This document shows positions 57,986 through 64,000 of a DNA stretch of 64,000 nt, piece after piece. The stretch is taken from assembly GCA_013398295.1 (NCBI GenBank), contig VZSF01001132.1, positions 62,001-126,000 of the forward strand. The letters run 5' to 3'. The notes beneath the pieces were generated by a model. The model was not told the origin of the DNA. It saw only the letters and a program-made list of their open reading frames with translations, and made no database searches. The position numbers and the translations under genes are program-made. Position 1 is the first letter of the stretch; the number at the start of each line of letters is the position of its first letter. The DNA comes from Chionis minor. Lineage: Eukaryota; Chordata; Aves; Charadriiformes; Chionididae.

Positions 57986-60900
57986 TATCCCACTGGAAGG
58001 CAATGACTGAAGAAGACTGAGAGATCCTAAAGGATGGTCCTTCATCTGGATCTATATTCTCAATATGGTGGTGGGACCAACTAATGCCACCTTGAAGGAG
58101 ACTGGTGAAAGGACAGGCCTAATTTTAGCTCAGTGTAAGTCACAGATAACAGAAACCCATCTCCAATTCGGGGACATGTGCTTTGTCAGGGACAATGAGA
58201 AATTGAAGAGGATGCAGAAGCTCACGCAAATCTGGGCTGGAGAAAATGTTTCCAAGAGAGCAATTTGTTCAGCTCATCAGCGAGCTCAAGTGGTGGCTTG
58301 CTGTGTGTGTGCACCTGCTATAAAAGGACTCTTTAATCTAAAACAGAAAGAAAGGCACAAGACAGACCAGTGCCTGCAAGCTGAACACAAATAGATGTGA
58401 GCAGGAATCCAGGTGCCTGTTTTGTTGGTCATTACCTCTGGGAAGAAATTTCCAAAGTTCTTGGTAGAGATTTCATCTGCTGATATCTGTGAATCAAGAC
58501 TGTGCAACTGTAGTTGAACCCAGCTTGACAGATGACTCACTGCGATGTTGTGACCTGTGATATCCAAGATTGCAGTCTGGGCTCTTCTTGCTGTAGTCAC
58601 AGTCTGAGCTCTTCTTGCTGTAGTCTTCAGCTCTGACTAGAGTGGTCCTTGAAGTGGTCGTGAGCACAACACAGGATGTACGGCATTTGCCTGCTCTCCA
58701 CATAGCTGACAGGCTGTGGGGAGCCTCTGTTGCTGCCTGGGCTAGGGTTTCAAGTAGGTCGGAGAGTGGAGTAACAGAGAAAATTGGTGTGGAGGGTGGA
58801 TATTGCGGCTGCTCCTTGGGCATTGAAGAGGTGCCTTTATTCACAGGAAGGCAGGAACCCTACTGAAGGCTTCTAGAGCAGCCAAGGTGGCAGCTGTCTG
58901 GCTGTGGTCCTTCTGTCCCAGGGGACAGGGGATATTAGTAGCAAGAGTCTATCAGTATCTTTAGCCATTGATTGGGCTGCTGAATTTTACAGGATAAACC
59001 TTTGGAGACTTTGCATAGCATAAGGGTCACTATATGGCAATCCTGATGGATTTCTTTATCAGGCCTATTTTGTTTGAGTTTTCCTTGGGATCTCTGCTAT
59101 TCCTTGCAATATCAGTATCCACAGCTAGTAGCAGGTGTCCTCTGCAAGGAAAACCATTCATCCAATGATGATCAGACCCCAGATTTTCAGTCAAGTACCT
59201 CTTTAAATCAGCAAAGGCCAGTAGCCATTGTTACTGCTGTGGCTTCCTGGAAATGAAGCAGAAATAGAGCTTCACGTCTATGATGGGGAGAAATCTACAG
59301 GCACAAATGTATTTTCCTTTTTCTGTGCTTTTACTCATCACCCACAACAGCTTCTATTTCTAACCCTGTGTTTAAAAAACCCCAAAACAAACCCTGAAAG
59401 TCAATATTTATGTTTCAGGCTCCCTCTCCCCTGCTGTTTGTCTCTGAATTTAATGCTTTTGAAAGGTGAATGATTGACGATTTACTGAAAACGAAGTTAA
59501 AATATAAATAATTCCATGATTCAGCTGCTGTATTAAGCAGGCATATGAGAAAAGCCCAGAAGACCAAGGTTGGCTTTTATTATTAACAAGGAAAAAAATT
59601 AAATTTAAATAAATGTAATATTTATTAAAATTTCCTTTCACGCTGTTACCTGAGGTTCATAAAACTTTTGAGCTGTGTCAGCTTTGCACTCCCCAGTACA
59701 TTGAACTCCAGGGAAAACTATAAGCAAATTCTTAAGATCAATGCAAACTACTTCTCCATTACTCAAAAAAGGGAATTTTAACTATTTTTGAAGGCCCCAG
59801 GACTCCACTAATCCAGATATAAAGACTTTTTTCACCTTCAAACTTCACAGTTCCAACTCCCCTTTCACCTTCTGTCCTCCCATCACCACCCCAACACACA
59901 CAGCCCTTTACACACCGAGGAAAGTGAATATATGTCCTTTTGCTCATTTTCCTTCTTTCCCATGGCCAACTGCAAACTGGAATTTGCCAAAAGGTGAAGA
60001 GAGCTGTACCGAGGCTGCTCCTAGGTCCAGCCTTTCTCCACAACAGTGACAGTGCCAAGGAGAGGAGATGTAAACCTCTGCCAGATGAGGATGGTAGAAA
60101 GAGAAACCCATTTTCCTGGGATGAAGATACTAGAGTAATCAAGCCAAGTCATGTGCTGTACGCGGGACAGAGCAGAGGGGGTTGGGGATGAAGGCTCTCT
60201 TACCACTAGTTGGGATCCAGGTTTGGATTTTAAAGACAATGAAAAGATCCTGTAGGTCTTGCCTTGGTGTATTTAATGATAAAAACACACCAGGAAAGCA
60301 GACCTATATGGGACAGTTTTGTCTGGCATAAAGTTACAGATCAGTGCTGGGCATCAAAAATCTTCCTATGCTGTTGTTTCTAGAGCTTGATGGAGCATGG
60401 CTGAGCTCTTCCTGAAAATGGAAGAAATCAGGGAGAGAAAGAGTCGTTTTAACAGCAGATTCTCAGCTTTGAGGGCGTGTGACTATAGGCTTAGTCCCAT
60501 GGGCCCTTGGGTCCAACTTTGCCTTCACATCAGCTGTGTAGACACACAGCTAGAGTAATTGTCACCTGAGGAAACCTGAGGACCACATGGGAAGTAAACA
60601 CATGGTTGCAACACCATCAGCACACACTCAGCCATGCCCTGTTGCGCGCATAGGCTGGGTGTGCTGTGCTAACTCATGAAATTGATTTGGAAGGACTCGA
60701 CCATTTCTTCCCATTATGGCAGAGGGGACTTGCAGGTTACCTGAGTTCAGGCTGCCTATAGGGCAGTATGGTGGTAATAGGAACAAATCCTGGGCATCTC
60801 CCTGGGGTTAACAACACAGAGCTAGAGGGCTTCTTTGTCTGGGGTGAGCATCCTGAATGCAGCCTACAAGTATAATCTGGTATGCACCTCTGGTTTGGTT

Positions 60901-62104
60901 AGGGAGGGAGGAAAAATGTATGGAGGGGACAGTCATCAAAATTTAGCCCAGGCATAGTGGAGTCTGCAGGCGTATCAAAACCAAATGTTCTGTTCAGAGG
61001 ATTTCACCTGTGTGTAAAGGATCTTGGTCCCTACATTAGAACATTGAAACTGCCCTGGCTTTGAAGGAGATTTCATGCACAGAGGCAAGTTTTGCTCTTG
61101 GTGAAGTTGCTGGGTGTGAAGAGTTGAAGAGTAGTAGTAGGTTCGGACGTTGCAAGAGTGGATTCAGAGGCAAAAACTGAGCTGTGTGAGAATGTGCTTT
61201 GATGTTGATAAACATGCCTTGTGGAGGCATTAGGAAAAAAGAAAGAGTGAGAGAAAGAAGGATGTTGAAAAGGATGATAAAGCAAGAAAAAGATGCATGG
61301 GATTTGGAAGCATTTGAAGAAATCTTTTTATAAAGCTGTGCTAGGCACGTTCTGTCAAATCTCTCCTGCTGTGAGGAATTTTCATGTTACTTTACAGATA
61401 AACTCATTGAGAGTGTGCTGTCTGCCTCCATGGTGACAGAACGGCATCTCGGAGGAAATGGCCCTGCATCATCATTTCTCCTTCAGTTCCAGGCAGCATC
61501 TGTCACTGCAGAACTCAGCTGCAAATTAGACCCATGTCCTCCCTGGTCCAAGGAAGCTAAGCAAAGCTGCATTTTGTTCATTGCAGGCTGACTTTGACAG
61601 TGTTTCCTTTCGTCTTTGTTAGGCAGACTACTGCTTGTTCATGTGAGGCTTGTTGCTTAGGTCTCTGTTCCAGAAACCATCTCCTGATAATATTTTTAAC
61701 TGCTGTTTTCTGTCTCAGGTGGCTTTTAGAGGGTTAAAGGGGAAGGCAGGAAGAGGTGAGGCTGCCAGAGGATATAAGATGTCCCAGGTCTGGAGGCAGC
61801 CAGCCAGCATGTGTGAAACGACCATCAGGCAGATGGAATAGAGGGATGTGTGTCACCAGGATCTGGCTTCTTAAGGATGCAAGGATTAATGCAGTTGTAC
61901 TGCATGTGCTGATCTGCTGCTTGGTGACTCTCTCATTTTAATGTGTAATCCCCTTGAAGAAGTAGCTAGAGGAGAAAGAAATCTGAAAGATACTTAGCTG
62001 CTGCAGGTTTTGTGAAGACAGACATCTGTACAGAAGAAAGGTCTCCTCTAAGCTGCTACTGATGTTCACAAATATTATCCCCTCTGTCTCCTCCTGCTGA
62101 TGGA
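57986..62104. other. Non-coding DNA
   Basis: No gene is supported in about 4.1 kb. A 27-bp tandem pair is at 58573-58626. Open frames of up to 127 codons occur on both strands without any recognisable domain. Confidence 0.45.
58573..58626. repeat. 27-bp tandem duplication
   Basis: 'cagtctgggctcttcttgct' plus 'gtagtca' is followed directly by 'cagtctgagctcttcttgct' plus 'gtagtct'. The units differ at two positions, so this is a real, slightly aged duplication. Confidence 0.9.
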
Positions 62105-62395
62105 TAGGTCACAGAACTTGGGTGGGGAGGGACCTTTAAAGGCTGTCTAGTCCATCCTCCCTTGCAATGAGCAGGGACATCTTCAACTAGATCCGGTTGC
62201 TCAGAGCTGTCACCACCCTGACCTGGAATGTTTCCAGGGATGGGGCAGCTGCCAGATCTCTGGGCAGCCTGTTCCAACATCTCAGCACCCTCCTGATAAA
62301 TAACATCTTCCTTGTATCCAGCCTGGATCTACCCTCTTTTCCTTTGAAACCATTGCCCCCTGTCCTATTGCTTCAGGCCCTGCTAACAAGCCCAC
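62105..62395 (-). mobile_element. CR1 LINE 3' end
   Basis: Reverse-complement landmarks are 'ggtcacagaacttgggtggg', 'gagggacctttaaaggctgt', 'aactagatccggttgctcag', 'ttccagggatggggcagctg', 'ctgggcagcctgttccaaca' and 'cccctgtcctattgcttcag'. This is one of the better preserved CR1 copies of the window, about 290 bp, truncated at its 5' end. Confidence 0.9.
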
Positions 62396-62939
62396 TGTGG
62401 AAATCAAATGACTGCTACTGGGGCTCCAGGGTCTTTTAGTCCCTGCTTCATCCTCATTGCATGTCTTTCTGTACATTGCTGGCACTGCACTGCCTTGAAG
62501 TTCGCACACCCTTTCTCAGTTCAGTCTTTCCTTAAGACCCCACTAAAGACTGTACCAGGCATCTTTGAGGTTACCTGCGTGGAGTCAACCAAGGCATAGC
62601 TATCTGGAAGGCTGTCTGTTTTCAAACTGTTCTACCCTTGGATTGCACTCACATGTTGGCTGCTGTATCCCTGGGATATCATTACTGCACCTCCACCCCA
62701 TTTCTCAGCACTTCCCAAAATGAGATCCCAGCTCCATAAGCCAAAGATTGCTTATTGTGTCTTTGCACAGCATCTAGCACAGGGAATGTGATCTAGGGCA
62801 CCAGTCAGTGATGAAAGACAAGTAACAGCTGACAGTCCTGACTTAAATGTACCCCCTGAAAATATTTCTCAGCAGAAAATGGACTTTTTCATTAAATGTA
62901 ATCTTTCTATAAAACATTATCAGTTCTGTAGAAATCGTC

Positions 62940-62961
62940 TTTTTTTTTTTTAAAAAAAAAA
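62940..62961. repeat. T12-A10 palindromic run
   Basis: Twelve T bases are followed directly by ten A bases, the same arrangement as at 5413-5439. Confidence 0.9.
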
Positions 62962-63320
62962 GTTGTTTACCTTTTGGGTTTGTTTCTTCTGTTGTTATTT
63001 TGAAAATTGTTTATGTTGTTCAGTTCAAAACATGAAAAATCCTACAAAAATATCAGGCTGACAGAGGTTTTTCACTTTTTTCTTACTTTGGTTGGAAAAC
63101 AGTGAATAGGTCTTAGTTGCCCCCATGGTAACACTTGGCACAAAAAGATGAACTCCTTTTCATCTAGTGAGTGTGCTCAAAGTAAAAGGATGACACAATT
63201 AGTTCAATAGACACCAGTGGAATTTTGAGGGGAATTTTTTTGAATTTGTGAGCTCAAATCCTCCATTGGACTGCAAGACATTTGAGCTTTGCTTTTCTTT
63301 AAATTGGTACCCTGAAAAGT

Positions 63321-63401
63321 GGGAAGGAAAGGGAAGGGGAAGAAAAAAGAGAAGGAAAAAGGGAAGGGGAAGGGAGAGGTGAGAAAGGGAGAAGAAGAAA
63401 G
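63321..63401. repeat. Homopurine tract rich in GGGAAGGGGAAG units
   Basis: Fifty-nine consecutive purines (63321-63379), one T, then twenty-one more purines. Long homopurine tracts can form triplex (H-DNA) structures and are hard for polymerases to copy. It is probably a decayed GA-type microsatellite. Confidence 0.9.
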
Positions 63402-64000
63402 TTAGGGAGAAAATATCCATTGCTGGTCTCATGATTCCTCCAGCTTCTTGACTTTTAAGGGATCAAGTCTTCCAATTCTTGCAGGATAGTCCCTGAGGCC
63501 ATGTTAAGTCACCCTTGTAATTACTGTCTTTAAAAGAAAATTTGGAGTGCTTTAAAAGCAGATTCCTTTGTATTAAGAGATGGTACAGGTATGAAGCAGT
63601 GTGCTCCAGTGAGCTGGAGTTAACTCCCCATTTTTCCACCTCCGTGCCTCTGGTACCAATCTCTGGTAATTTTGCTTTAGTGGCTCGGTTGTGGAGTGTT
63701 AACTTCTGCTCTGTGTGGTGAGAATAAGGGCTATATCACCAAGGACCATTGTGCTGTGCTCTCTTGCAGATATGCTTGGCTGGGAGGGACTGCAACTCTC
63801 TTTGCATGTCACATGGAAGTATTCCAGGCGAAGCCTTTATGATAAATTAGGGAATGTGGTCAGCCAGAAACAGCCAGAGAACTGTTTTATTAATCTGCAG
63901 GTGGATAACAATAAAAATGATGAAAGATCTAATCAGCTACATTATTAGCTAGAGGTTGTTGGGGCCAGGAGCGAAAAGGGGGGTGTGGGTGATGTGGGTG

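Larger units (their letters stand above)
62396..64000. other. Non-coding DNA to the window edge
   Basis: No gene is supported. The patch 62760-62830 ('tttgcacagcatctagcaca', 'ggaatgtgatctagg') resembles an old amniote repeat tail. The T/A palindrome at 62940 and the purine tract at 63321 are listed separately. Confidence 0.4.

Noticed and set aside
1..64000. tRNA genes, rRNA, CRISPR arrays, operons
   Set aside because: No tRNA-like A and B box pair with a foldable stem, no rRNA stretch and no regularly spaced repeats were seen; the DNA is vertebrate intergenic or intronic in character.

Overview
This window is vertebrate nuclear DNA, almost certainly from a bird. The main reason is the repeat content: many pieces of CR1 LINE retrotransposons on both strands and of several ages, an LTR whose sequence resembles common avian endogenous-retrovirus LTRs, and a thin layer of very old amniote repeats (a MIR-like SINE and a hAT-type MITE). 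A crocodile or turtle is less likely because of the LTR. There is no prokaryotic gene organisation, and the open frames scattered over both strands are short and mostly lack recognisable protein features. The window reads as intergenic or intronic DNA with little coding content.

Layout. From 1 to 28 kb the DNA is AT-rich and holds CR1 fragments at 0.63-1.5, 4.3-4.7, 10.2-10.6, 15.0-15.7, 20.9-21.6, 22.3-22.8, 26.5-26.8 and 27.4-27.6 kb, with a MIR-like relic at 23.1 kb. At 28,328-28,541 there is one convincing coding-like segment: a splice acceptor followed by a 71-codon frame ending in TGA. It looks like the last exon of a plus-strand gene that I cannot identify, followed by AT-rich sequence that could be its 3' UTR. 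From about 35 to 39 kb the DNA becomes GC-richer. A compact CpG-rich island at 36.64-36.96 kb is the best promoter candidate and is followed by a weakly supported exon with a strong splice donor. A non-autonomous hAT-type element lies at 40.4-40.6 kb.

From 43 to 63 kb more CR1 pieces appear (43.3-43.8, 46.1-47.1, 48.2-48.6, 56.6-57.0, 57.0-58.0 and 62.1-62.4 kb), with LTR pieces at 49.3-50.6 kb that are repeated at 51.5-52.8 kb. This second half also contains two apparent tandem duplications that end exactly at runs or single positions of N. One is 1,946 bp at 99.9% identity (48,651-50,596 and 50,888-52,833); the other is 249 bp (57,264-57,512 and 57,514-57,762). I read both as assembly errors: the same locus placed twice because of heterozygosity or a failed contig merge.

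I did not find a new biological system. The items most worth following are the unidentified last exon at 28.3 kb, the CpG island at 36.6 kb, the MITE at 40.4 kb and the two probable false duplications. Repeat calls rest on recognising consensus-like stretches by eye, so family names and edges are approximate.
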